From: Aphelenchoides besseyi
Taxonomy: Eukaryota > Nematoda > Chromadorea > Rhabditida > Aphelenchoididae
Direction: 5' to 3'
Length of the DNA stretch: 64,000 nucleotides
NCBI GenBank assembly: GCA_024699855.1
Contig: JAMPIQ010000003.1
Span: 8,618,001-8,682,000, forward strand
Under the pieces are notes generated by a model. It saw only the letters and a program-made list of their open reading frames with translations. It had not been told where the DNA came from and ran no database searches. This document shows positions 43,292 through 55,207 of this stretch, piece after piece. Each line of letters begins with the position of its first letter. Position 1 is the first letter of the stretch. The translations under genes and the position numbers were made by a program.

Positions 43292-44786
43292 TTAACGATA
43301 AATACGCGAAACATACAGAGTGTGGACCAGATTCGTTTGGAATTCTTGTTGCAACATCATAAGTCGAGTCACTTGATTAACACTTAACTCAATGGTTTGC
43401 TCCATTAACGGTAAGCATCCGATGATTTGAGTCGTTCGATGAATTGCCGTTCTACGTTCATATTTCGAGTTGAGATAATCGATTAGAAGTGATTGGTAGT
43501 GAAGTTGAGAACTTTGGATCAAATCACGACCTTTGTCACTCAACTTGGAACCTGAAGCTTTATGCACTAATGTGATCCACAAATACAACATACACGGAGT
43601 GAAAAATGAAATAAGTCGTAGTAAAATGAATTCGTTGTCATTCAGTTTGAGTTCTTCTATTGCTTCCATAATTGAGTTCCACAATTGTGCAACTTCATTG
43701 TACCACTTTCTCGTGAATCTAAACCGTCTGTTATCATTGCTCTTATCTTGTACTTACTCATCCAACTGCTCATGTTCTAGTTCTTCGGAATCTCTGGGCA
43801 CGTATTGATTACCACCAATGAGAATACATTTTCTGTCCGCGTATTTTAACGTTCGATGTATTCCGATGAATGACGAACACGTTAGCGATCTGCTAACCAA
43901 CAAACGGAGTTTGTCTTCCAAATCGAGTTGTTTCACTTCTTGAATATGAGAAGCCCAATCGATGTAGTGGAGAATGTTTCTAGATCAACTCGACAACATG
44001 CATTCCTTCTCAATCCACATTTCAGCTTTCCACAACATCTGAATCTAACAGTTAAAATACTTAAGGCTCTTACTTTTGTTCGACAGGACAATCTGCGCGG
44101 TTGATACAGGAACGCTTCTTCCATAGACAAATCGATATTGTGTTCGTTCCGCTTGGAAGATACATGAGAGAATCCCGTATCAAAGTATTCGTCAATGAAA
44201 TAGTCAACATTTTCGAAATAATCGAGAATTGACAGAAGACCTCGTTTATTTGAGAACTCAAATTGGTTTCGATCTCCAAGTGCTACCATGAATGGTAGAT
44301 TATAAAATACTACAATCGAGTTTCAAATATTCAACTTACAATCTTTTTGTTCAAGTTTATTAAGTCCGCTTGTTCACATTGGAATCTTTTGTTGGGCACA
44401 AGGTTCTCAGTAGAAGTTGAGACTTCGAAAGTGAGCGGACCATTGGATGCATCTTCTATTTTGGCTGTTCGTGGACCGCGAACAACTAAAAGCATAGAAG
44501 ATAATCACAGAAATCTTAACTCACGTTTTGGATCCAGCCGTTCGATGCATCGATCGTAACGACAAGCCGCACACAATTTCTTCACGGTTCTGTCGATTCG
44601 ACACTTCGCATTTTCCAAACATTTAGCCGGACTCTTCGGGTAACACAACGCGTGAAAAACGATTTGCAAGGTCTGAAACGACAAACATAGAAAAGAAGGT
44701 TGCAAAAATGCGCACAAACAGCAAACGGAGTTGAAATGGCGACCAGCATTCTTGGAACCACAGATCACACAAACCAAAGAAGACAT
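43292..44786 (-). CDS. nuclear hormone receptor (NHR), one frame slip in the DNA-binding domain
   Basis: Zinc finger 1 reads CVICGSKNAGRHFNSVCC then, after an intron with donor tt|gtgcgc, LPCKSFFTRC, giving C-x2-C-x13-C-x2-C. Finger 2 reads KCLENAKCRIDRTVKKLCAACRYDRC. Between them (about 44631-44640) the frame slips by one base. The ligand-binding domain is intact: IDWASHIQEVKQLDLEDKLRLLVSRSL, then helices through LHYQSLLIDYLNSKY and a C-terminus with QVTRLMMLQQEFQ. An apparent stop near 43986 lies in a 39-bp intron. Nematode supplementary NHRs act as transcription factors for metabolism and detoxification. Confidence 0.8.
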
Positions 44787-45287
44787 TTACGTTGAATTCG
44801 ACCACTTTTCCTGGAGCTTCGAACTGCTGTTCGAACACAACGTGAGTAGTCTCGCTGAAAGCAAAGAGCACGTTTACTTCCGTTTTTTGAGCGAAACATC
44901 CGCATTTCAAAAAGGATTTCCGTTGATCAAAGTTCACAACACAAACGTTCTTAATGAATATTATATTTATGTGTAAAGTGGATATGAGCGACGTTAATGG
45001 CCGCGCACTGAAACCAATCAATTATTCACGACTTTGCAAAGCTCAAACCACAGATCATTTCTTGCACTAATGTCAGTTACTAAAAGGTATCATTGGCTTG
45101 TGTATTACCTACGAATGAGCTATGTCATTGCGGAGCATGCAGCTTAAAAAGTGCAAGTAAACCGCTCATAAAGCGACCAACAAGTTCAACGGCTACCATT
45201 CTTCAAATAAACTCAAAACTACTCCCTGTCCCACTAATTAGCACATTCAAAGTAGCGACGCAATTCGAATACGCGAGGTTCTGGTGG
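44787..45287. other. intergenic, no gene called
   Basis: Open frames on both strands at 44730-45020 overlap the NHR start and have no recognisable product. Likely NHR upstream region. Confidence 0.4.
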
Positions 45288-45460
45288 ATGCGATTGATAT
45301 TGTTGTTTTTAATTTACATGATGAGTATAAGTATTTGATTCGTAGAGTTATTAGTTCAGAAGGTGTTTGTCGCAAACTCGAGCGGATTGACGACTATCGT
45401 TCGCTTCGACACGCTTGTTCCGATGACGCCAATCGCGCAATCGGTGTTTATGGTGCATAG
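45288..45460 (+). CDS. tiny secreted peptide (candidate)
   Basis: Two exons joined by a 35-bp intron at 45325-45359 with good sites. A minimal signal (MRLILLFLIYMM) is followed by about 33 residues containing two Cys, basic at first (KGVCRKLER) then acidic. No family recognised. The signal is short, so a chance model is possible. Confidence 0.38.
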
Positions 45461-45612
45461 AAGACTGATAAGAACAACTTATGAGTCTCAGTACCCATTG
45501 AGTTAAGCCGTTGAATGCGTACGACAGAAAAACCGATTGGAAGGCTTAAGAAAAAGTGGAAAATGTAAAACGTGTTTAAGTTTCTTTTGTGAATTTCGAT
45601 TCACGAGTCACG

Positions 45613-46534
45613 ATGCCGTTGCCATTTTACTTGTTCATTTTATTTCTCTTATTCTTTGAGACAGTTCAATCGTGTAAACAGTCCATCTATATTCTACCGA
45701 TCTACGACTCGCTAACCGTCGATAACGAGTTCGATTTGGTCTTTAAGTACTTTGATTTATGTGAACAGAGCAATGCCCAAAAGAACAAAAAGTAAAACGT
45801 AGTTGATGAGAACGATTATTGTTTTTCAGTAATGAGTTGGTGGTCTTATCGCTGGAAACTGGGAACGAGTGGTTGCGATGCAAAACTGGCGACGATTGTA
45901 AACAAAAAATCAATGAAACACGAACCGATTTCAAAATAATGACGATTAATGGGTGACTGAGAAGAACGCTGAGGTCAACTGAATCACGCATTTCAGTGAC
46001 AACAAAACATACGATCTGTACGGTTTGTTCAAAAACAAGTTGAACGATGGTTGTTTGGAGAAATCGGTTCTTCTGATGCCAATGAATTTGCGTTGCTCAC
46101 GAATTGAAGATTATCCAGCCATATGGAATTTCATTGGTCAACTGCGAAACAATGCTCTCAACTATTTGGACTCGAAGAAACTGCACACTTATATGATATG
46201 GTTGAACTACAATCATCTATCGCCGACCGATACGGTCGGATGTGAGCTCGGTCATTTGCTCAAGCCACGAAACTCGCGTTTTCATGTGCTACCGACGGAC
46301 AAAAACAGTGTCTACTTAACGGAAACCCTTCCGTTAACCTACTGTAAAGTCATGCCAACAAGTGCACCAGTCAACAGGGTGCTGATCGTTTTAGTTGTTG
46401 TATCGATTGTTGTTATCATTTTGCTTTGCACGATTCTCGTTGTTTGTGTTGTGCAAAACAGAAAACGGCATTCCACCCCGCGCGATATTAACGAATGGGT
46501 TCGTCAACAGGAATCAACAGACAGTGGCAACTGA
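45613..46534 (+). CDS. type I single-pass membrane protein of unknown function
   Basis: Signal peptide (MPLPFYLFILFLLFFETVQS), an extracellular region of about 200 residues with at least eight Cys (for example WLRCKTGDDC, DGCLEKSVLL, VGCELGHLLK), one membrane span (VLIVLVVVSIVVIILLCTIL) and a short basic/acidic cytoplasmic tail (RHSTPRDINEWVRQQ). Introns at about 45793-45830 and 45951-45994 keep frame. No domain recognised. Likely a nematode surface protein or receptor. Confidence 0.68.
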
Positions 46535-46816
46535 GGAACACATTGTAATAGCATCGAATCACACACTTTTGCTTTAATCCCAAACGTGTAATCGCAAACT
46601 CTTATTGATTTTGTAAACTAAGTAAATAGTCTTAAAGACACTTACTAGTTGTTGTCATGCATCTTCGCTTCAACGAATAGAATACGAAACGTAAATTATT
46701 GACCGATGTTCAAAAGATGTGTTTATTAATAGCAAAAACATGTAAAGAGAAGTAAACTTTCTGACACATGAAAATCGATTGGCACTCGAAATGACCACTG
46801 AGACAACGTGCAGAGC

Positions 46817-47399
46817 TTAACGCCCGTAGTATCCATCTGTAACACATGAAAATTCGATGGAGTTTAGGAGAACTTACATCCATATCCGCCTCCGTCTGTT
46901 CAAATAAAACAGGTTAACGATTTTAACAAATTTAATAACTTACAGCCGCCATATCCGCCCCACGGACGATAACCTAAACAGCACTTTAATTCCTCGCATT
47001 TTAGCTGTCGATTTTTGCTAACTAAAAACACACAGCAACATCGGCCTCATGTGTCTTCTTGTTTTTGTGTGTTTGACCAGTCAAAATCCACAAAACACAG
47101 AAACTCACAACAAGGTCTATAAAACGGACGATAACCTCCCCAACCGCCGTCTAAACACGTTTATCATGCAAGTACACTTATTTGAGACTTACAACCGCCA
47201 CCATAAGAATACGGATAACCATCTGAAAGATTAAATAAAAAAGTCTGAACGCTGCTAAAACCACTCACAGCCGCCGTCTGTAAGAAGTCGTCATTTAACG
47301 TATAACCATGGTCAACTTACAGTATCCATAGGCTTCACTGGTTGTAACCAAAAAGGCACCAACAACCAGAAGCAATGCAAGAAGAACAGTTGAGTTCAT
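46817..47399 (-). CDS. Gly/Tyr-rich secreted peptide encoded by microexons
   Basis: Seven exons: 47399-47321 (79 nt), 47277-47269 (9), 47222-47193 (30), 47150-47109 (42), 46973-46944 (30), 46895-46878 (18) and 46836-46817 (20), totalling 228 nt. Exon 1 encodes a signal peptide (STVLLALLLVVGAFLVTTSEA). The mature chain is built of YGGY/GGW/YRP units and ends YYGR. Every intron is phase 1 and every internal exon is a multiple of three. The product resembles the Gly/Tyr-rich nlp/cnc antimicrobial peptides of C. elegans in composition, though cuticle or eggshell roles are possible. Confidence 0.7.
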
Positions 47400-48219
47400 C
47401 AACGACATTTCAGATTGTGAATGAATAGCTGAGTTGGTAAAGTCTTCAATTCATCGGACTTAAATACAAAAATTTCTGAAACATTAAATCCGCAATTCAA
47501 TCGGCAAATTCGGTCTTTTCGTTTCGACCATTGCAATCGGCGAACGAAAGGCAAATTGCAAATTAAGATGACGATCGTCAGAGGGTTCGGCGAATACTTT
47601 TGTTCTCGCCTCGAAGTGCGTGTACGGTCATTTGTTGTGTTAAACGAATAGACGTTGTTTCGACTGTACGAATCAGTTGGACCGATCATTCATCGAATTC
47701 CAAGCTAATTAATCAAATAGTGCGTGGGTTAGCAGAGTGACGTGATTTGCTCTCAACTTTATTCTACGGGCGACTCGCACGCGAACCGAAAGTGTAAAAA
47801 CACGAGCATTCTATTTTCGACTTTGCGTTCAAGCCCAAAACGGGAGTTTGCTGAACACAAATTGCAACAGCTGAGGTTCGCGGTATGCGACCGTTGTGTT
47901 CGTTAAACGGCCGCCGATCAACTAGTAACCATCACTGGGTGTTCATAGCAAGAAATAAAACGATCGTTTACCGTATTGATGACAAACAAGACTCGTAGAA
48001 ATTGTACATGACTAGTCGTCTGTTTGAAATTTACATCTATTTAAAAGTTCGAAGTCAAAAAAACCATCATAGACCCTCGGAAATACAATCTGGCCGGAGA
48101 TTTACTTCGAACAACCCACAGATTTGTAGTCAGTTAACCTGAGAACAACAAGTTAAATTTCGTTTTAGTTTCAATTTTAAGACCATTTTGCCTTGAAAAG
48201 TCCTCACTCATTCTTTGCA
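47400..48219. other. intergenic, no gene called
   Basis: Upstream region shared by the divergent Gly/Tyr peptide gene and the Sra-like receptor. A minus-strand frame at 47399-47689 is probably non-coding. Confidence 0.45.
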
Positions 48220-49415
48220 ATGACATCGAATTCGAGTCGTGAGGAACTTTGTCAGTTGGCCGCCGATATCCATCGATCTCCGCGCATCGTTGTTCTCAAT
48301 CTAGCTCACATTGTTGTTTGTTTATGTACGTTCATTTCCATAGTTTTCTACCTAAAAACACCATTGATAAAACGCGCTCTTCGCGTTGTGTCGATAAATC
48401 TAAAGGTTGAAAGAATCACATAACCATAACAGTCGAGTACTTAGATAATCATGTGGATTGGAATCCTTTATTTTTGTTTGGGACTCTCCACGTCACTTAT
48501 TCTCAACATCTATCGCATTGTAAGTTCTATGAACTGGTTAAGTAAACGGTCCTTTTCAGTTCATGTATCTTGTCAACAAATCGAAATGTGACTTCGTGTG
48601 GCAAGGACACCAGTGTGTAAGAGCGTTTATACAGTTGGTTTTCGTTAATCCACTCTTCTATCCACTCTTTCACGCGTCGTTGTTGTTGGAACGAATGATT
48701 GCGGTCTGTGTGAATCAACGCAAAACAAACCTGTGGCTCGGTTTGATTTTGGGTGCCATCATTTTTCTGTGCCCTCATCTATTCGCGGTCTTAGCCTACT
48801 CATTGTTGCCACCCACGGATGATATTGCATATTGCTCGGGAATCATCATGAATAACAATGAGTCGTATCAGAATGCATTGAAATTCGCAATGCAATTAAT
48901 CGGATTGGATGTAGCGATTACCATCGCAGATTTCTTGTTGCTGCTTTACAATAAGTATCAGATCAAACGTTACTACTGGTCTGTAAGTTAAAAGAACGAA
49001 ACGAGAACAATGTTTTTTTCAGTTCGGTTTCTGATTTGTACACGTTGAATCGATCGTTTGAATTGAAGGAAATTCGCATTTCTCTTCGACTCGTCTATCC
49101 ACTAACTTTCTCTCATTCGATTAGTTTCGCGTTACAATACGTTTTCTATTTCTTCTATATGATCAATTCGGCGAACCTACAGCCCGAAGCAAATAGTTTC
49201 TATAAGGAATGTACAAATATGGTTAGTCGATGAAACGCTTACGCTTCGAATTTGACGTTTAGGTTCGTTCACTTGGTATCTTTACTCAAATGATCGCTCT
49301 TTGTGTTTATTATCGTACAGGACACGAAGACGAACACGCAGAATGGGAACGTCGAGAAAACCCAAATGACGCAACAACTCGCTACTTCGACGAATTCAAA
49401 CGTATGATCTCTTAA
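48220..49415 (+). CDS. serpentine chemoreceptor, Sra-superfamily (Srb/Srab-like)
   Basis: 7TM receptor in six or seven exons. Landmarks: TPLIKRALRVVSINLK, STSLILNIYRI, FYPLFHASLLLERMIAV (TM3), FLLLLYNKYQIKRYYWS, LYTLNRSFELKEIRISLRLVYP, and a last exon ending NDATTRYFDEFKRMIS. Same architecture as the gene at 18969-20275. The ATG at 48220 gives a short polar N-terminus (MTSNSSREELCQL). Confidence 0.8.
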
Positions 49416-49876
49416 CGCCTTCCATAAACTTGTTATCGTCGCGATACAATTTTCTATTGCACGAATAAAAGTAAAAGTTGTAAACGAACATTTGGACTGA
49501 GATTTTATTAACAAATACGATGCAATAAGAAACCAAATTGAAATTGGAAGTGACTATTCATTTAAATACAAAGGAGAATCACGCGATGGTTTGTGTTGAT
49601 AAGACAATGTCTTGAATAAATGTAGCAACAAATGTGTGAAAGCTCACGGGCGCCAAACTTATAACAAGAATGACAGATAGTCGCGTACATCACCTAATTT
49701 TGGTCATTTTTGGGGGGAAGGCTGGCTATCGTGTGTGGTCCTATGGTGGTTGATCGTGTGTCTAAGAGTGCAGGGAAAAGGAGTTGTTGTGAGAATACAA
49801 TACAGACCTCCACGAATGTGAAAAGTCAAGTGTAGAAGACTCCGAAAAGTCCTGGTTATCACATCGCTTACTTTCT
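49416..49876. other. intergenic, no gene seen
   Basis: Holds polyadenylation-type sequence after the Sra-like gene and the presumed promoter of the next receptor. Confidence 0.5.
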
Positions 49877-51024
49877 ATGTGCTCTAATAACCTCACACTA
49901 GACTGTCTTATGAACGAGATTGTAAATACATCGACTCCGATTCTCTCTCCAAATCCATTGAATGTGAGCAGTGTGTCAGAAGTCGCCAACTATGGTTACG
50001 CGTATCGTATAAACAATCGATTTTCACTGGTTCTTGGAACCTTAAGTGTTACATTGCTTTTGTATTTGATTGTTTTTCGACCCGCACAAGTTCTTCGACA
50101 ATATCGAAAGATGTTGATTACCGCCGTCATTGTCGACTATTACATGTTACTTTCTTTTTGGTGGTCAGAAGTCAGAAATAGAGCTTATGATGGGGCGACG
50201 CTTATTTTATTTATCGGTCCAGCTGCCTCTTTGCCTCCAATCTTCCAATGGCTATCCGTGTGTGTTCATGTGACAGCACCACTTTTGGAGTGTTTGATCC
50301 TTCCTGTTGAGTTCTGGTATCGCTATTCTATCACTCGAAAGTAAGTTCAATTCAATCGTAAACATAAGAAACGTTTTGATTCCAGCCGAGTAGCTCCAAC
50401 CTTAAGCAAACTCTTGATTCGTGTTGGTTTTATTGTATTTTGCGTCCTAATGGTGATTGCATCCGTGTATTTGGACTACGCGTTTCTCAATTCATCCATC
50501 ATTGACTACAGAAAATTTTGGTATAGCGATGAGCCGAAACCTGACTACGTTCTCGTAACAGATCTAAAACGAAATCCACTAGCAATCTATCCGGTTCTTT
50601 ATCGACGTGTTCTTACGATTTCAAGCTTCGTGTCCTCAGTAGTAATTGCGTATTTGTCAGTACGTTCTCTGAAGAAGAACGCTACTGTTCTATCGAATCG
50701 CTCAAAACAAATGTTGAAGCAGGTAGTCTTGTAATACAATAGCTGAATTGATTGTTTTTGCAGTTCGCTTACACGTTATATGCGAAGGCTTCTATACCAT
50801 TGTGCCTGCTCGTAATGCCTTATTTGGGACTTTCTTATCTTACGATTGCAAAGAAAGAAAACTCTCTGATCAACGATTTGGCTCTTGGACTTCTCGGTTG
50901 GTCTCCGTTCTTTAATTCGTTGTCAAGCATCTTGCTAATTGGCCACTTTCGAAAATCTGTTAAAAACATGTTCAAAATCACTGATACTTCCGTGCAAACC
51001 GTGAGCACCGTTTCTCGTCCTTGA
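49877..51024 (+). CDS. serpentine chemoreceptor, Srd/Str superfamily
   Basis: Three exons (introns about 50341-50386 and 50719-50761). Motifs: RPAQVLRQYRKMLITAVIVD, GPAASLPPIFQWLSVCV (TM3), LILPVEFWYRYSITR, DYRKFWYSDEPKPDYVLVTD, LSNRSKQMLKQFAYTLYAKA before TM6, and LGWSPFFNSLSSILLIGHFRK (TM7). N-terminal region carries several N-glycosylation sites. AATAAA lies near 51065. Confidence 0.84.
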
Positions 51025-51740
51025 AATTGATCTTTTATTTACAGTAGATGAACCATTTCAATTGAATAAACGAACTTTTCTGTAGAACGTTAAAACCCTT
51101 CGAGGACTTCGCAATAAAAGTTTAGTGATAACACCTACGATCTCACATTGTAACGAGTTGCACTTTATGAATGAAATCGTGAACAACTATTGTATCTTGT
51201 AGACCACACACAATAAGCTTTCAGGTCTCCATGAACGAAAAGGTTTGTGTGGCGAATACGAAAAGGTTTTTGGCGACAACTCGACTGAAAATCAATTCTA
51301 TTAAGAAGAACTGTACTTTAATTTTGAGATTACAAGAACATGTATATGATGATAGGTCTTTATTCTTCCGCTTACAATTACAAATGCTTCTTCAAACAAC
51401 TGGACTCCGCTCGAACAGCTTATTTTCACTTCTTTTCGTAACTTCAGCAAAGTGATTGTGTTTCGCCTCCAAACTCATTTTCAATATTCATACCGTATCA
51501 CGACGACTTTTAATTCTTCTAAACCACCTTATCTCAATGATAGTAGAATTCGATCGACACATATTTGGCTCGATTGTCGTAACGCAAACAAACTTCACGA
51601 TGAACTTCAATGAACGTCTTTCCTTCTCGTGCTCGTATGACGTATAGCGCCGGAATCGAACAGCTCTTAACGGCTATTTTGTTAAAACGTTTAAAGTTTG
51701 TGTCTTTGAGCCCATTTCCATTAATTGGCTTGAATTTCAG
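51025..51740. other. intergenic, no gene seen
   Basis: About 700 bases with short frames on both strands but no recognisable coding or RNA feature. Confidence 0.5.
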
Positions 51741-52153
51741 TTAAACTTTCTGTGGTCGTGGTTTCGTCTTCGGAACGCCCGCAAACAACGTCAGTCGTTC
51801 CCGCATTCCCTTCTTCTTCGGTTTCTCAGCGGCTTGCATTCGCATTGACTGGATTCGATTTGACTGATTGCTGATCTTCGGATTTCTCATCGATTGGTTT
51901 AGACTCGTTGACGTTTGCTCGATTTTGACTTGACGGACTTCGACTTGAACGTCTTCAAGAGCCGCTTTCGTTTCCGCGTTGATTTCTGGAGTTCTTGTGA
52001 TTCCACTGCAGATCCATTTGAAGGTTCATTGGAGAACGCATCTGATTGTTCGGCTGACGAGTGACTGAACTCTTGAAATGTAAATAAACACAACGAATTA
52101 TCCACATTGGATTCTGAACTTACATTGACTTCCATCTCACTGTTCGAACTCAT
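51741..52153 (-). CDS. small basic, probably nuclear protein of unknown function
   Basis: Three exons (introns about 52076-52123 and 51869-51909). An acidic/Ser-rich N-terminus (MSSNSEMEVN, then AEQSDAFSNEPSNGS) is followed by strongly basic runs (TRKRKRLLKTFKSKS, KPKKKGMRERL), typical of nuclear localisation or nucleic-acid contact. Disordered in appearance, no domain recognised. The final exon frame was chosen because a 41-bp intron skips the TAA after KRQRV. Confidence 0.45.
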
Positions 52154-52838
52154 TTCAACAGCAAAACTGATGAACGTAAACAAACACTGACAGTAGCTAT
52201 CGATCCATGCACAGAGGATCCTAAAACGCGAAGAGAATGTTGTAACGAAAGGCAGCTCTTTGACGCAAAGCAACAATCGGAGGTCAATAGCTCCGGGTAA
52301 TGTTTGGACCGAAAGGTTTCACAACGATTCTTTGCCTCGCCACCAGACCGAGTAGTCCTAGTTTTCCCCGTCCGTCTGATTGTATTAGTTTTATTGTTGT
52401 TTTGATACTTTAACCAGATAAACTTCTTCTGTTATACCTCCGCTCTCGAGCACAAACTTAGCAGGTAATATGATTTCAAATAAATGTGCAAATCGGTGGT
52501 AATAACATAAACAAACGAAACGAACTATCACTTGGAAACATACGAACCTAAAATCTGGCTTCAAGAAAACTTGTGGAGTCGAGACGTGAAATTGAGTTCT
52601 GGTAAGATATTTTTTAACAAAGTTGAGCTTGTCCGAATATACAGGTAACTCTGGAAATTAAAAGAGAATATCACGTGTGCTAGTTATTATTTCCAAATCA
52701 TCAAACAACAGTGTTTCATTGTAGTTCGAAAGAAGGAATTCTATTTTTCCAATATGAAAATCAAACGTCTAAATACAATTTTAGACATGCTAACGAATAA
52801 AACTTTTACCATTCTGACATTTTCATTTTAAGCTAACA
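52154..52838. other. intergenic, no gene seen
   Basis: No supported frame or RNA. Likely upstream regions of the divergent basic-protein and receptor genes. Confidence 0.5.
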
Positions 52839-54032
52839 ATGAACGAATCCGATGAAACGATGGCAAAAATTGTATTGTGGAGTAAAGAGCTGCAACGCTT
52901 GGTTGTTGTTCAACGTGTAAACAACATTGCTGTCTTCGCATGTGGAGCTTTATTCAACGTCTTAGCCCTCTATATGATCATCTTTAAATCAACAAAAAGT
53001 ATGGAACAGTACAAAAAGATCATGTTGGTGAGCGCATCAGTTGACGTCTGGTTGCTGTCGATGGCTGCAATAACCCAATGTGTAAGTGACGTTCAAATCG
53101 CTAAAGCTTCATTGGTTTAGTTCTCACAAACTATTGAAAATCATCATTTCGTGTTTACATTCAATGGACCAGCAGCTTATTTCGGACCGCATGTCCAATT
53201 TATTTGCATTGGTTTGTTGTTGAGTGGATTGATCTCGCAAAGCACGATCGTATGTCTTGAATTCTACTTCAGATATTATCTTACCAAGAAGTATGTTTGG
53301 CATTAATCTTTTCAGTTATCACTTGTTGTAGTCGAGCTCCGCCAAGCTCATCTCTTCTCATTTCTTTGGTCATTGTTGCTATTGCAGTTGGTCTAGTCGA
53401 AGGAGTTTTCATAATTTTAGACGGTTTCGTATTGAATAGTATATCGACAACTACGATTGATGTTAGAAATCAGACTTCAAACTTTAATTACATTCTCATA
53501 AGCAATGCAACTGTAAGTGTTCTAGTCGTGTCTCTAATCTTTTCTTTAGAACAGCAGGATCGCGCTCATAAGTGCGATTTACCGTGTAGTATCGAGCATG
53601 TTGGGATTTTTTGTCACACTCTTTATCGCTTTCGCCACATTGTACATCATGCGAAAGCAGATGGTTATCTTGTCACGGAACACAAAGACTCGTGCAGAAG
53701 AGTTGATTGAACAATATGCACGAATGTGTTACGCCAAACTTATGATCCCTTGTTTTGCTATCGTTATTCCGATTTTCCTTAAAGCTGTGCTGTCACAATT
53801 CAAAATTGACAATGCAATACTGAGCGAATTGACGACCCTGGCATTTCTGTGGCTACCAGTCGTGAATGCGATTGCGACGTTGATATTCATCAAGACATAT
53901 CGACAAACTTTGCTGAGGACAGTTTCTCGCTTCTTCGGTCACAAAACAATTGACGTTGCTTCAACGGTGTTCGAACCCTCGCAAAGAACAATAAATATGC
54001 CAAGAAGATCAATACTTCAAACATTGTCTTAA
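52839..54032 (+). CDS. serpentine chemoreceptor, Srd/Str superfamily
   Basis: Four exons with clean introns (about 53083-53120, 53292-53331, 53512-53550). Motifs: KSTKSMEQYKKIMLVSASVD, NGPAAYFGPHVQFICIG (TM3), TIVCLEFYFRYYLTK, SLVIVAIAVGLVEGVFIIL (TM4), LSRNTKTRAEELIEQYARMC, and FLWLPVVNAIATLIFIKTYRQ (TM7). The tail has Ser/Thr sites. Stop TAA at 54030-54032; AATAAA near 54050. Confidence 0.83.
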
Positions 54033-54076
54033 TATCTCGTGTGTCTAACAATAAAAATGTTGGTCATTTTGTTTAT

Positions 54077-55198
54077 TCAAACGATATTGCGCTTCTTTGA
54101 GACTCCGATTTGATTGGTTGCAAAGTCGAAAGCAAAACAAAAGTTGCGCAAAAACTTGATACCGAAAATCCAGTTAACATCACTTTCATATCGTGCACTC
54201 GGTACGGCTGTCAACTCGACTCTGCACTCATGATTTGTTTTTTGATCAGTCAATTCCACTAACGGAATAGTGAATACAAAACCATTTAGACGTAATTCGA
54301 GTACGATTTTTGAAGCACATTGAATCCCGTACACCTGTGAATTCGTACCTCCAATTGTTGATCGCCAAATAACATTGAGAGCGAGAAGATAGTCGAGAAG
54401 TGGCTGTGGCACTTTTGTTTCCGTTCCAAATAACTCGTTGGCGGTTGGTGAAACTACGATCTAAAATAACATTTGATATTTAAAAAATGCAAGGCAAGAA
54501 CTCCACTTTCGTCGGCAACTCCAAACTACCAACTCGGAAATAATCTGCATCAATTAACCAGGGATTCAATTTTGACGTAAACTCGAACGCCCACTCATCG
54601 CAGTTGTGCGAATTGAGATCTCCAATCGTCATCACAACCATGTTCATAGGCTCGAGAGCCAAAGAAACTACGGGATAGCCGATCAACTTCTCTGCATATG
54701 CTCGTTGAATGAAGTTACGCGGTTGAGAGAGATCTTCATTTGTAGATTTTCTAGAACAAAAACGTTAACAACATCTCGAACAAACACTCACTGTGTTTTC
54801 TTGGATAAAAGATTAATCATATTCTTTCTATCCATCTTCATTTCTGTTGTTGTTTTGTTAGTATCGACAACTTTGATAACATCACGAGTATAATGATTCG
54901 AGAAAATTTGTTCGAAATAATCGTGCCATTTTGCTATTGGTATTTCTGACTCTTCGTTTTCTCGAGGCACACAGGAACTGCTTCCAATATCATTGACGAA
55001 AGTCTGACAACGAGAAGTACAATAAACTTTGGCCATCAAAGCTGAATCAAAGTTCGAGTACAAAGTCAAAAACATACGATTTGCGCAATATGTTGGACAA
55101 TCGTGTGGTGGTCGTCCACAACTGGCATTTACGTTAATAACAGCAAATAAAGCAAGGATACAAACTGAAATGACATTACGTACTAGTGTTTGTATCAT
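54077..55198 (-). CDS. chimeric secreted protein: Cys-rich N-terminus plus pepsin C-lobe
   Basis: Signal peptide (LVRNVISVCILALFAVINV) and a Cys-rich segment (CGRPPHDCPTYC, YCTSRCQTF) occupy the place where a pepsin N-lobe would be. After a polar linker the sequence becomes a pepsin C-lobe: VVMTIGDLNSHNCDEWAF, the expected second active-site region reading IVVSPTANELFG (DTGTS replaced by SPTAN), and the typical C-terminus WIFGIKFLRNFCFAFDFATNQIG. The N-lobe catalytic motif is absent. Introns at about 54435-54486 and 54752-54792 keep frame. Third pepsin-related gene here without a catalytic dyad. Confidence 0.68.
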
Positions 55199-55207
55199 TT
55201 CTTTCAC

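Noticed and set aside
43945..44010. Apparent stop in the NHR ligand-binding domain
   Set aside because: A 39-bp intron (gtggat...atctag) removes it and keeps frame into ILHYIDWAS.
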